Source: Virgibacillus salexigens
GTDB taxonomy: Bacteria; Bacillota; Bacilli; Bacillales; Amphibacillaceae
Assembly: GCF_014905415.1 (NCBI RefSeq)
Contig: NZ_BNEO01000001.1
Span: 1,550,001 to 1,614,000 of the forward strand
Direction of reading: 5' to 3'
DNA length: 64,000 nt
The notes under the pieces were generated by a model. The model had not been told where the DNA came from and did no database searches. It worked only from the letters and a program-made list of their open reading frames with translations. Shown here piece by piece: positions 26,529 to 36,400 of this stretch (positions within the stretch are counted from its first letter, which is position 1; every line of letters begins with the position of its first letter). Both the position numbers and the translations under genes were made by a program.

Positions 26529-26557
26529 TTGCATTTTTAATATAATATAGGTATAAT
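26529..26557 (+). promoter_or_regulatory. Sigma-A promoter of the SRP RNA gene
   Basis: TTGCAT, 17-bp spacer, TATAAT (26552-26557); the RNA start is expected near 26564. Confidence 0.8.
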
Positions 26558-26563
26558 GATTAA

Positions 26564-26836
26564 TGCCGTGCTAAGTGGGGAGGTAGCGGTGCCCTGTACT
26601 CGCAATCCGCTATAGCGAGGCCGAATCCCCACCCGAGGTACAATGACTTTATGGTCTGCCTCAAGAGAGTGGTGTTGACGCTTAGGTCCTGCGCAACAGG
26701 AACCCATGAACCCTGTCAGGTCCGGAAGGAAGCAGCAGTAAGTGGTCATTCCTGTGTGCCGCGGGGAAGCCTAGGTAGAGCCATGAACTTGAGTAACGCA
26801 TAGGGTTGTTGTATCAACGGTGGGTGCACGGTTTAC
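26564..26836 (+). ncRNA. scr: Signal recognition particle RNA (Bacillus long type, scRNA)
   Basis: The RNA is about 272 nt with an Alu-type 5' domain as in Bacillus. The 5' end GCCGTGC pairs with the 3' GCACGG. The conserved domain IV hairpin, which binds Ffh, is clear: CAGGTCCGGAAGGAAGCAGC at about 26717-26736. It lies between tadA and dnaX as in B. subtilis and has its own promoter and terminator. Exact ends are estimated from the closing helix. Confidence 0.93.
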
Positions 26837-26846
26837 ATATAAAAAG

Positions 26847-26881
26847 AAAACCTCTGACTCATTATAGTCAGAGGTTTTTTA
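26847..26881. terminator. Terminator of SRP RNA (bidirectional)
   Basis: The stem AAAACCTCTGACT/AGTCAGAGGTTTT with T's lies between the RNA and the converging carbonic anhydrase gene. Confidence 0.85.
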
Positions 26882-26882
26882 A

Positions 26883-27446
26883 TTACTTTGTATAGCCTTC
26901 TTCAACAAGATCAAGCCTTCCGGTATTTGGATCAATAATTAATCCATGAACAGGGATATTATCTGGAATGAGTGGGTGATTACGAATGGTCGATACACTT
27001 GTTTTTACACTGTCTTCTACATCTGCAAAACCATTTAAGAACTGATCTAGATTTACTCCAGCATTTTGTAAGGTATCTAGTTTTTCTTGCGTAACCCCAC
27101 GTTTCTTCATTTTTTCTATTGTTTGATCTGCTTTAACATTTCCCATTCCACAATCATAATGGCCAATGACGCATACTTCATCAACGTTTAATTCATAGAC
27201 TCCTACAATAATACTCTGCATAACATTACCAAATGGTTCGGAGACAAGTGCCCCCGCTGTCTTTACAACCTTGGCATCACCATTCGCAATATTCATTGAC
27301 TTAGGTAATAATTCTACTAGTCTTGTATCCATACAAGAGAGTATGAGTACACGCTTATTCGGAAGTTTATTACGTTCAAAATCTTCATATTCTTCATTTT
27401 GAACGAACGCTTTGTTAAAGGATAGAATTTCATTTAATAAAGTCAT
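26883..27446 (-). CDS. Beta-class carbonic anhydrase (YtiB-like)
   Basis: This 187-aa zinc enzyme interconverts CO2 and bicarbonate. The first zinc ligand and catalytic dyad are in LSCMDTRL (CxDxR near residue 38), and the second and third ligands are in GHYDCGMG (HxxC near 95). It is a single gene inserted, relative to B. subtilis, between the SRP RNA and dnaX, and transcribed against them. Confidence 0.9.
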   Translation of the reverse strand: MTLLNEILSFNKAFVQNEEYEDFERNKLPNKRVLILSCMDTRLVELLPKSMNIANGDAKVVKTAGALVSEPFGNVMQSIIVGVYELNVDEVCVIGHYDCGMGNVKADQTIEKMKKRGVTQEKLDTLQNAGVNLDQFLNGFADVEDSVKTSVSTIRNHPLIPDNIPVHGLIIDPNTGRLDLVEEGYTK

Positions 27447-27629
27447 TGTTAGTCTCCTTTTCTACATATTCAATACTAATTATAAAGCAAATGATTAAAA
27501 ACGACACGAGTTATAGTCGAAATGTTAGATAATGGGATTGATTTTTTCTTATTTGTTGTACCGCCATGGTTCACATTCCCCCCTAAAATAGAGTATAATT
27601 AGAAAGAGATTTTAAAGGAGAATCGTATC

Positions 27630-29321
27630 ATGAGCTATCAGGCATTATATCGCGTATGGCGTCCAAGGAATTTTGCTGACGTGGTCGGGCAAGCCCATAT
27701 AACACGGACATTACAGAATGCGATTGTACAGGAAAAATTCTCCCATGCTTACTTGTTTTCTGGCCCACGTGGTACAGGGAAAACTAGTGCTGCGAAGATT
27801 TTTGCTAAAACGATTAACTGTGAACGTTCGCCAGTCAAAGAACCATGTAATGAATGTGCAGCATGCCGTGGAATACAAGACGGTTCTATTTCTGATGTCA
27901 TTGAAATTGATGCTGCATCGAATACAAGTGTTGAAGATATACGTGAAATTAGAGATAAAGTAAAATATGCCTCTAGTGTAGTACCTTATAAAGTATATAT
28001 CATAGATGAGGTACACATGATATCCGTAAATGCGTTTAATGCATTGTTAAAAACATTAGAAGAACCGCCACAGCATGTCGTATTTATCTTAGCTACAACA
28101 GAACCCCACAAGATCCCGTTGACGATTCTATCTAGATGTCAGCGGTTTGACTTTAAGCCTATTTCAAATCAATCGATTGTAGAACGCATGCAAACGATTC
28201 TTGATGTAGAGGGAACCGCTGTATCTAAAGAAGCATTAGATACGGTAGCCTTAGCGGCTGAAGGCGGTATGCGAGATGCCTTAAGTATTTTAGACCAAGC
28301 GATATCTTATAGTGAGGAATCGGTTGAACTAGAAGATGTTTTAGCGGTTACAGGGGGCGTATCGCAACAAACACTAACAAGTATTGTCCGCGCAATGTAT
28401 GAAAAGGATGTACAACATGCGCTTATGCAGCTGAATGAGTTGATTCAAAAGGGGAAGGACCCAGCTCGGTTTGTTTATGATATGATCTATTTCTTACGAG
28501 ATGTATTACTTTATAAAAGTGCCCCAACCCTAGAAGCGCTTCTTGAACGAGCACGTGCAGATCAACCTTTTAAAGAATTAGCCGCGAAGGTAACGAATAG
28601 TTGGATTCAAGAAGCAATGAATCAACTAAATCAATGTCAACAGGAAATTAAGTGGACAAATAGCCCTAAAGTATACATTGAAATTGCTATATTATCCATT
28701 ACAAATGGAAAAGACAATCAAGCCCAATCAGCTCAACCTGCGGATTCAGAGATGATAGCTAGATTAACCTCACAACTTGGGCAATTAGAAAAAGAGGTGA
28801 ACTTACTGAAGGAAAACCCTGTAGTAAGTGCGCAACCTGCACCGCAGCGTGAAACACGGAAAGCACCATCTCGATCATCTAAGAATAGCTATAAGATTCC
28901 ATACGAGCGAATTAGAGATGTCCTCAAGCAGGCAGAGAAATCCGCATTAAAACAAGTACATTCACAATGGGCGGCCTTTTTGTCCAATTTAAAAAAAGCA
29001 AACGCACCGGCTCACGCTACCATACAAGACAGCAAACCAGCGGCAGCTTCAGATAAGGTGCTTGTAGTCGCGTTTAAATATGAAATCCATTGTTCCTTGT
29101 TCTTAGATAACCAGGAAACCATAGAATCCGTATTGGCAAATGTCATGGGAAAATCGTTAACAATCATACCAATACCGGAAACGGATTGGAAAGAATTACG
29201 CACAGAATATATATCGAATCAAGAAAAAACAACGACAATTCAGGAAGAAAGTACTGCTGACCCTCTTGTAGAAGAAGCGAGAAAACTGTTCGGGGACGAT
29301 GTGGTTGAAATTCACGATTAA
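27630..29321 (+). CDS. dnaX: DNA polymerase III gamma/tau subunit
   Basis: This 563-aa clamp-loader ATPase has Walker A SGPRGTGKTS near residue 44, a four-Cys zinc module (CERSPVKEPCNECAAC, 64-79), Walker B VYIIDEVHM near 117 and sensor 1 FILATTEPHKIP. The C-terminal third is a tau-like region with a proline/alanine-rich linker near 395 and an OB/KH-like end that would bind the polymerase. It heads the dnaX-ebfC-recR-yaaL cluster. No frameshift needed to make gamma was identified. Confidence 0.95.
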   Translation: MSYQALYRVWRPRNFADVVGQAHITRTLQNAIVQEKFSHAYLFSGPRGTGKTSAAKIFAKTINCERSPVKEPCNECAACRGIQDGSISDVIEIDAASNTSVEDIREIRDKVKYASSVVPYKVYIIDEVHMISVNAFNALLKTLEEPPQHVVFILATTEPHKIPLTILSRCQRFDFKPISNQSIVERMQTILDVEGTAVSKEALDTVALAAEGGMRDALSILDQAISYSEESVELEDVLAVTGGVSQQTLTSIVRAMYEKDVQHALMQLNELIQKGKDPARFVYDMIYFLRDVLLYKSAPTLEALLERARADQPFKELAAKVTNSWIQEAMNQLNQCQQEIKWTNSPKVYIEIAILSITNGKDNQAQSAQPADSEMIARLTSQLGQLEKEVNLLKENPVVSAQPAPQRETRKAPSRSSKNSYKIPYERIRDVLKQAEKSALKQVHSQWAAFLSNLKKANAPAHATIQDSKPAAASDKVLVVAFKYEIHCSLFLDNQETIESVLANVMGKSLTIIPIPETDWKELRTEYISNQEKTTTIQEESTADPLVEEARKLFGDDVVEIHD

Positions 29322-29358
29322 CCAATGAACGTATCTATTATTAAAAGGAGGTATTTCC

Positions 29359-29673
29359 ATGAAAGGAAATATGGGAAATATGATGAAGCAAATGCAAAAA
29401 ATGCAAAAGAAGATGATGAAAGCACAGGATGAATTACATGAGATGTCTTTTGAAGCATCTGCAGGTGGCGGAATGGTTACTGTAACTGCAAATGGAAAAA
29501 AAGAGATTACAGATATTCAAATTAATGAAGAAGTTATTGATCCAGATGATGCAGAAATGCTACAAGATTTAATTCTGACAGCTACCAATGATGTTCTAAA
29601 ACAAATTGATGATAAAACAAATGATACAATGGGACAATTCACGAAAGGGTTGAATATGCCTGGAATGTTCTAA
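29359..29673 (+). CDS. ebfC: Nucleoid-associated protein, YbaB/EbfC family
   Basis: This 104-aa DNA-binding dimer has a Met/Lys-rich N-terminal helix ([16 protein letters not shown]), the core [16 protein letters not shown] and a C-terminal acidic helix with VLKQI. It lies between dnaX and recR (37 and 17 bp), a nearly universal arrangement in bacteria. AGGAGG precedes the ATG. Confidence 0.93.
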   Translation: MKGNMGNMMKQMQKMQKKMMKAQDELHEMSFEASAGGGMVTVTANGKKEITDIQINEEVIDPDDAEMLQDLILTATNDVLKQIDDKTNDTMGQFTKGLNMPGMF

Positions 29674-29690
29674 TTCTTGGAGGCGTATAA

Positions 29691-30287
29691 ATGTATTATC
29701 CAGAACCAATTTCGAAGCTAATTGACAGTTTTACTAAATTGCCAGGAATCGGACCAAAAACAGCAGTCCGTCTGGCTTTCTTTGTTTTGAATATGCAGGA
29801 TGATGACGTAATGGATTTTGCTAATTCCTTGGTTAATGCCAAGCGAGAACTAACCCATTGCTCTACCTGTGGTCATATTACCGATCAGGATCCTTGCTCC
29901 ATTTGTCAAGATACAACACGAGATCAATCGATTATTTGTGTGGTACAAGATCCAAAGGATGTTATTGCCATGGAAAAAATGAAAGAGTATCATGGCAAGT
30001 ACCATGTACTTCATGGTGCTATATCTCCTATGGATGGCATTGGGCCAGAGGATATTAATGTACCAGATTTAATTAATCGACTGAAAGATGAACAAGTTGA
30101 AGAATTGATTTTGGCTACAAATCCAAATATTGAAGGGGAAGCTACAGCAATGTATATCTCCAGACTTGTAAAGCCATCTGGCATCAAGACAACAAGAATT
30201 GCTCATGGGCTGCCTGTTGGGGGAGACTTGGAATATGCAGATGAAGTAACCTTATCAAAAGCGCTTGAGGGTAGAAGAGATCTGTAG
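29691..30287 (+). CDS. recR: Recombination mediator RecR
   Basis: This 198-aa protein has an N-terminal HhH motif ([14 protein letters not shown]), a four-Cys zinc finger ([16 protein letters not shown] near residue 57), a Toprim domain starting ICVVQDPKD, and the C-terminal [18 protein letters not shown], which carries a Walker B-like segment. It works with RecF/RecO to load RecA on gapped DNA. Confidence 0.95.
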   Translation: MYYPEPISKLIDSFTKLPGIGPKTAVRLAFFVLNMQDDDVMDFANSLVNAKRELTHCSTCGHITDQDPCSICQDTTRDQSIICVVQDPKDVIAMEKMKEYHGKYHVLHGAISPMDGIGPEDINVPDLINRLKDEQVEELILATNPNIEGEATAMYISRLVKPSGIKTTRIAHGLPVGGDLEYADEVTLSKALEGRRDL

Positions 30288-30302
30288 GAATTAGGTGAAT
30301 AA

Positions 30303-30515
30303 ATGGCTAAAAAAATAAAGAAAAAAGAGATGGACGGACAATTACTAGAAACAATGATACGGTTGGAAAAAGAGTGGAAGCAAATTGAATCGATGGTATC
30401 TAGAAGCATTGATCCCTCTATGGATGGAAACTATTGGGAAGCTTTTGCTCAAGCTAAGTATCTATTTTTACTACGTGAAGCAAGGCATCGAAAATTGCGG
30501 GCGACCTATCATTAA
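30303..30515 (+). CDS. yaaL: DUF2508 protein YaaL
   Basis: This 70-aa basic protein is rich in Lys/Glu helix residues (KEWKQIESMVSRS, AKYLFLLREARHRK). In B. subtilis it sits between recR and bofA; here recR is 15 bp upstream but bofA has been displaced by about 9 kb. The function is unknown. Confidence 0.85.
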   Translation: MAKKIKKKEMDGQLLETMIRLEKEWKQIESMVSRSIDPSMDGNYWEAFAQAKYLFLLREARHRKLRATYH

Positions 30516-30542
30516 ATCCAAAAGTTAATTGATTTGGACAGC

Positions 30543-30574
30543 AAAGACAAGGCAGTGATGTACTTGTCTTTTTC
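30543..30574 (+). terminator. Terminator of the dnaX-yaaL operon
   Basis: The stem AAAGACAAG/CTTGTCTTT (30543-30551, 30563-30571) has an 11-nt loop and a T tract. Confidence 0.8.
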
Positions 30575-30681
30575 TATAGGTAAGGAAGTAGTTGCTCATA
30601 GAAATTTACAACTGCAGCACATCTCCTACTTGGCTGCTTTTATATTTTCGTATGATACTTTTAAAAATAGGGGGAATGAAT

Positions 30682-31704
30682 ATGAGTGATCATGCTAAAC
30701 GCTATCAATTATTTGCCCAAGAAGCGAAGGATAGCAGTCCACTTTATGAGCATTTGGCGTGGAAGATTTCTGAAGATATGGATATGTTACGCTTAAGCGG
30801 TCATGCAGCAAAAGGCCAGCCAGAGCCGAATTTATTCTTAGGAGCCGTGCATTATCTGTTGCTTCAGGGGAGAGACCATTCCTTGCAAGCATTTTACCCG
30901 AGTTTAGTAGAAAATCCTGCTGATTATCAACAAGTATTCCCAGAGTTTAAAGACTTTTGTACTACCCATCAATCATCGATTATCGATATTCTTGAATCAA
31001 AGCGGGTGCAGACCAATGAAGTCAGAAGATGTGCGTACTTGTATCCAATATTCTGTGGCATTTTTAAGCAGACAAATAAACCATTGTCTTTAATAGAAAT
31101 AGGAACAAGCGCAGGATTGCAATTACTGGTAGAACAATATAGTTATTCCTATGGGGATGGTATAATATATGGAAACCCAAGCGCTGCATTACACATCACT
31201 TCAAGAGTGAGGAAGGGGAAGAAGCCACCGCATTTAGCGATTCGGCCTTCTATTGTTTCTCGAGTCGGTGTGGATTTGCATTGTTGTGATGTAACAAAAG
31301 CCTCCGATTATAATTGGTTACGTGCGCTTATTTGGCCAGAAAATCAAGAGCGGGTAGAACTTCTAGCATCTGCAGTTGAGCAGCTGAAGAAAAGCCCTCC
31401 ATGTCTGTTAGAAGGAGATGGTGTGAAACGAATCGTTGACTTATCGAAACAAGCACCAGCCGATAGCATTGTTTGTATATTTCACACGCATGTAGCTAAT
31501 CAAATACCATTAGAAGTAAAAAATAAATTGATGGATAATTTACAGCAAATAGCCAAGCATCGTGATGTTATTCATATCTATAATAATATGTCAGACCGCA
31601 ATTTACATATAGACGCTTACATTAATGGCGAAGAGCATATGTATAATCTAGGTGAAACCGATGGGCATGGTAGATGGTTTGACTGGGAATGGCAGAATAA
31701 GTAA
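30682..31704 (+). CDS. DUF2332 protein
   Basis: This 340-aa cytosolic protein matches the DUF2332 pattern: an N-terminal helical region (YQLFAQEAKDSSPLYEHLA), then PNLFLGAVHYLLLQG near residue 50, EVRRCAYLYPIF, LIEIGTSAGLQLL near 135 (resembling a nucleotide or SAM loop) and LEGDGVKRI near 248. A methyltransferase-like fold is conceivable but no function is established. The ATG at 30682 follows AGGGGG; the long upstream extension is not credible. It is the first gene of the block inserted between yaaL and bofA. Confidence 0.82.
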   Translation: MSDHAKRYQLFAQEAKDSSPLYEHLAWKISEDMDMLRLSGHAAKGQPEPNLFLGAVHYLLLQGRDHSLQAFYPSLVENPADYQQVFPEFKDFCTTHQSSIIDILESKRVQTNEVRRCAYLYPIFCGIFKQTNKPLSLIEIGTSAGLQLLVEQYSYSYGDGIIYGNPSAALHITSRVRKGKKPPHLAIRPSIVSRVGVDLHCCDVTKASDYNWLRALIWPENQERVELLASAVEQLKKSPPCLLEGDGVKRIVDLSKQAPADSIVCIFHTHVANQIPLEVKNKLMDNLQQIAKHRDVIHIYNNMSDRNLHIDAYINGEEHMYNLGETDGHGRWFDWEWQNK

Positions 31705-31772
31705 TAGAAACAAACGGTATTGTACCTAATTCTAGGTAGGTGTAGATAATAAAGATGCTGTGTTCGGAAAAA

Positions 31773-33020
31773 CTAAAATATATATGTATCATCAACCTTG
31801 TTAATAATGTAATCTGCCGTTTGCACAGCTCTTTCCCATTGTTCAGTTTTTAGGAAGTAATTAAATAATTCCTTTTCATATCGTTTCATGGTAACGAAAA
31901 ATCCATGTTCTTTAAAATAAGGTAATGCTTTTTCTGTTAAGTAATGATAATACTGTTTTTCTTGATCAAATATGGTGTAATAATGTAGCAAAAACACATG
32001 GTTATATAGGGGTTCTTTTATTTCTGAAGCAATGGATAAGCCCTCTTCAATTAAGGATATTAATTGGTCTTTTTCTAAAAAATCCCCTTCATTTGCACAT
32101 CGAACATATCCTTCTAGTGACAGTAAATAAATATTACTCTTCTTTTCTTTTAAATCCATGGATGCTTTATATAATTTTCCTGCTTCATGGTATTTTTTTC
32201 TTTTTAAGTGTTCATAGGCAAAGTTATGTAGTATTTTCCCCTTTTTATCTGGTGAGTTACACAGATCGCAAAGACGAATTAAATCTTGATATTGTTCTTT
32301 TGTTTCTTTGAAATTACGATGTTGACCCGACTCCACTTCAATTAGCATTAAATTTTCTGTATCAATAACCCCGAGAAAATAATTTTTCTTTTTATAAGCA
32401 TTAAGTGCTTTTTCTCCGTAATAATATGCTAGCACGGGGGAGTGAATATGATGATAAGCTGCGGCTAAGTCATAATAAACTAATGCATTTGAATAAATAT
32501 CGAATTGAATACTTTTTAATAGATGGATGGACTTTAAATGATCGTCTGTCATCATAAAGTAGATACCTAACACATGTTTCATAAGATTTTCTTCATAATT
32601 ATTGAGTTTATTGCGCTTTTTTTGCAGTGTTTTAATTAATGTTCCTGCTTCTTTAATAAAACCTTGCTTCAAATGATAGATTCCTTTTAGAAGCAAATAG
32701 TAAAGATAATATTCTGAAATAATTATCATTTCATTTTCCTGGAATTCATCATAAATGGTAGTAGCACTGCTATAATCTTGAGATATTATCATCTCGTGCC
32801 ACTGGTCTAACTTCTTTTTTAAATTGATTAAATTGGCAGTTTCCTGCTCCATATTAATGTTAAGTCTTTGAGCTAATAACATAGTGATTTCAGGAGAATA
32901 CTCCGTTAACCCTCTTTCTATTTTACTAATATGTGTCACAGAACAAATTCCTCGCCCAAGTTGCTCTTGGGTGATTTTTGCTTTTTCTCTGTAAAATTTT
33001 AAGATTTTCCCTTCATACAT
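31773..33020 (-). CDS. XRE-family regulator with TPR sensor region (RNPP-like)
   Basis: This 415-aa protein has an N-terminal helix-turn-helix (about residues 4-58; ITQEQLGRGICSVTHISKIERG is the DNA-reading part) followed by about 350 residues of helical tetratricopeptide-like repeats rich in Tyr. This is the layout of Rgg/PlcR/NprR-type regulators, which often bind short signal peptides. It is divergent from the S8 protease-sipW-tasA operon. An 11-nt element lies at both promoters (33140-33150 and 33316-33326), so it probably regulates that operon and itself. No convincing cognate peptide gene was found nearby. Confidence 0.82.
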   Translation of the reverse strand: MYEGKILKFYREKAKITQEQLGRGICSVTHISKIERGLTEYSPEITMLLAQRLNINMEQETANLINLKKKLDQWHEMIISQDYSSATTIYDEFQENEMIIISEYYLYYLLLKGIYHLKQGFIKEAGTLIKTLQKKRNKLNNYEENLMKHVLGIYFMMTDDHLKSIHLLKSIQFDIYSNALVYYDLAAAYHHIHSPVLAYYYGEKALNAYKKKNYFLGVIDTENLMLIEVESGQHRNFKETKEQYQDLIRLCDLCNSPDKKGKILHNFAYEHLKRKKYHEAGKLYKASMDLKEKKSNIYLLSLEGYVRCANEGDFLEKDQLISLIEEGLSIASEIKEPLYNHVFLLHYYTIFDQEKQYYHYLTEKALPYFKEHGFFVTMKRYEKELFNYFLKTEQWERAVQTADYIINKVDDTYIF

Positions 33021-33139
33021 CGCTGTGTGCCCCCTTATTAGAAGATCTTCATCATTAAATAATCATAATCTTTGTATGAGGATTAATGAAAGCTCCTGTC
33101 AATACAATAACCGGCTTTTTTATACCAATTATAGCTGAC

Positions 33140-33150
33140 TTGGGGTAATT
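33140..33150 (-). promoter_or_regulatory. Shared operator-like element, regulator side
   Basis: AATTACCCCAA on the minus strand lies 120 bp before the regulator start. It falls inside the spacer of a possible promoter (-10 TATAAT at 33129-33134, minus). An identical copy in the opposite orientation is at 33316-33326. Confidence 0.5.
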
Positions 33151-33271
33151 ATTAATAGTGCTTTTGATGTGAATTTAGCTCTTATAATTACACGTAGGCC
33201 AGAATACGATTGACGATTAGAATATAGTACGACTGATTAGAGTAAATTTTTAAACCTATTGTATTTCTAGG

Positions 33272-33294
33272 AATAGTAATCCGAATTTACTATT
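33272..33294. repeat. Dyad in the regulator-protease intergenic region
   Basis: A perfect 8-bp inverted repeat AATAGTAA / TTACTATT has a 7-nt centre. It may be a second operator. The rest of the 434-bp gap 33021-33454 is AT-rich with no further gene that I can support. Confidence 0.45.
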
Positions 33295-33315
33295 TTAAAT
33301 TTTCGGAAATAACAG

Positions 33316-33326
33316 AATTACCCCAA
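33316..33326 (+). promoter_or_regulatory. Shared operator-like element, protease side
   Basis: AATTACCCCAA abuts a probable -35 TTTACA (33327-33332); TAACAT at 33350-33355 (17-bp spacer) or TATAAC at 33348 could be the -10. Confidence 0.5.
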
Positions 33327-33454
33327 TTTACAGTATTAAAAAGTAGATATAACATATTTAATAAGAAGGAATTTTACTTGAAGTCCACTACATGAAAGGA
33401 GGAAAGTGATTCAAATCTAATTTTAGTAGAAAAAAGAGAGGGGAATAGTAGGCT

Positions 33455-36400
33455 ATGTTAAAACGTAGATTGCAATTGTTCACAATTTATTTATCTATTT
33501 TTTTACTTATCATGTATCTACTTCCTGGTCACACATTCGCTTCGTCGAATAAAGATAAGGAAATAAATAATCTATTAAGTAACATAACTGCAGAAGAGCG
33601 CAAGGCTATCCATGAATTAGAAGCCGATAAAGGTTTTACTATACACCCAGATATTAATATAGAAAGTTCAGAGCCCGTAAAAGTAATTGTTGAATTTAAG
33701 CAGGATCCTGCAAAGGTTGAGGTAGCAAAAGCAAAGGCAATGAGGTCACGTAGCAAGGTTACTTTATCGCAAGCAAAAGAAAAAGTAGAATCATCACATA
33801 AACAATTTAAAGAAGTCCTAAAAAAAATGAAGAAAACAAAATCTACTGATGGGCCTTCTATTACACATGAGTATCGGCATGCAATAAATGGTGTGGCAAT
33901 GACATTGCCTGGAAATTCAGTTAAAGATTTAATTCAAACGGGTGTTGTTAAGCGTGTTTGGAAGGATAAAACCGTTCGCTTAGAATTACCTAAAGTTGAT
34001 CAAAAGAAAGTGGAACCAAAAATGGCAGATAGTGTCCCGCAAATTGGTGTAGACCGATTACATGATGAAGGCATCAAAGGGGAGGGAATTAAAGTTGGGG
34101 TAATTGATACTGGTATTGATTATAACCACCCTGATTTGACGGATGCCTATCAAGGTTATCGTTTTACGGAAGGAGAAAACCCAGCTGAAATCGATCCTAG
34201 CCAGGTTAAAGGCTGGGATTATATCGATAATGATGCTGATCCAATGGAGACGACCTATAAAGATTGGCGAGAATCTGGTGAAGCTGAATTTATTAGTGGC
34301 GTAAGTTATTACACATCACATGGCACCCATGTATCTGGGACGATTGCTGGTACAAAGAGCAATGATGTTGATTATGCGGTCAAAGGTGTAGCTCCTGAAG
34401 TGGATTTATATAACTATCGTGTTTTAGGTCCTTATGGTTCTGGGCCAACCAATGGGGTTATCGCAGGAATTGATAAGGCTGTTAAAGATGAGATGGATGT
34501 TATCAATCTATCCTTAGGATCTAATGCGAATGATCCTTTGTCTCCTACATCTTTAGCAGTTAATAATGCTGTATTATCTGATGTAGTAACAGTAGTAGCA
34601 GCAGGTAATGCTGGACCAGGTGAGAAAACAGTAGGATCGCCTGGGGCCGCTGCATTTCCTATTTCTGTTGGAGCAAGTGATGTGTCACAGACTATCCCCA
34701 CGTTTAGCGCTACAGCAGGAGATGTGACGGTAACAGATATGCAACTGTTAGCAAAAAATTTCACAGATAATCTAGAAGCGTTCAAAGATCAATCCTTTTC
34801 TATAGTTGACGCAGGGCTGGGGTATGCTGAGGATTTTGCAGCGGTTGATGTAGAGGGGAAAATTGCATTAATAAAGCGTGGCGAGATTTCCTTTGATGAA
34901 AAAGTTAAAAATGCAAAAGATGCAGGTGCAGAAGCTGCCATTGTATTCAATAATGAAGACGGGCAAATCCCTTATTATATTGGAGAAAGTACAGCCTATC
35001 TTCCAGCATTCCGTCTTTCTAATGAGGATGGACAGGCTTTGAAAGAGGTTCTTTCAGATGAACTTTTACTAACGTTTGGCGAGTTAACAAATACGGAATC
35101 AGAAGGTGACCATTTAGCAGATTTCAGTTCGAGAGGACCTGCAGCACAAAATTATGATATCAAGCCAGATGTTGTTGCACCTGGGGTGGCAATTTTCTCT
35201 ACTTACCCATCCTATGTTAATGATCCAGAACATAATAATTATGATTTAGCTTATGCACGTATACAGGGTACATCCATGGCTTCTCCACATGTTGCAGCGT
35301 CAGCAGCACTTATTTTACAAGAGAATCCAAATTACAGTCCCTTTGAAGTAAAAGCCGCCTTAATGAATACCTCTGTTGATCTAAAAGAAAATTACTCTGT
35401 CTATGAAGTAGGATCGGGGAGAATTAATGCTTATAATGCTGTTCATACTAATACATCGGTTAAAGTCCTTGATAAAACAGAGATGTTGGATGGGGAAGAA
35501 ACCACTATGATCGACGAGGTTACTGGTTCCATTGGCTATGGCAGCTATTATTTAGAGGAAGGGGAAGGTTTGGAAGAAAAGAAAGATATTCGCATTGAGA
35601 ATCACTCAGCCGAGGAGAAATCATATGCCATAAATGTTGAATTCCTACACGGAAATGAAGAAGGGATCGAGTTAAACGTACCTGAATCAATAACTGTTGG
35701 ATCTGAACAATCAGAGGAAATCAATGCAACGATTCAAGTACCAAAAAATGCAGAATATGGCATGTTTGAGGGATATATCCATGTTGAAAACGAAGCTAGT
35801 GAAGAGAATTTCCAAGTACCATTCGCTGTTCGTGTTACCGATAAAGGGATTGATTATGTCGATTTAGACCGCCAAGCAGTTCCAAATGAATGGACATTTC
35901 ATCCATTTTTACTTCCATTTATCAATATGGCCTTAAAAATAAAAAGTCCAATCGAAACAATGGATGTTATTGTGAAAGATGGAGAAACACAAGAGCCGAT
36001 TGGATTAGTCGGTACATTAGATAGCAGTAATATGGAAGTTGGTAGAGAGTATTACGTGTTGCAAGCATTTATGGGAAGCGTTTTTCCATTTACCGATGAC
36101 ACAGAAAATCCAATAGCAGAAGAAAGAGTCAAATTACCAGAAGATGATTATATCCTTGAAGTGATTGGTCACGATGAGAATGGAGATACGTACACCATAC
36201 AGAATGTTGCTATTGTCGATAATACACCACCGGAATTAACGTTTAATGATTTGGAACCAGGAGTACATGAAGTGGATGAGTCTATGTATACAGATGAGGA
36301 TGGGCATCATGCTCTATGGGTTCATACGAATGTGTATGATTCTACAATTGATGTTTTAAAATCAAAAGGCTTGGATTATGATCAATCGGAAAATATTGTC

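Noticed and set aside
33086-33148. 20-codon frame (MKAPVNTITGFF...) next to the XRE-TPR regulator, possible signal peptide
   Set aside because: The ribosome site is too close to the ATG, there is no basic N-terminus or export signal typical of RNPP pheromones, and it overlaps the shared promoter element.
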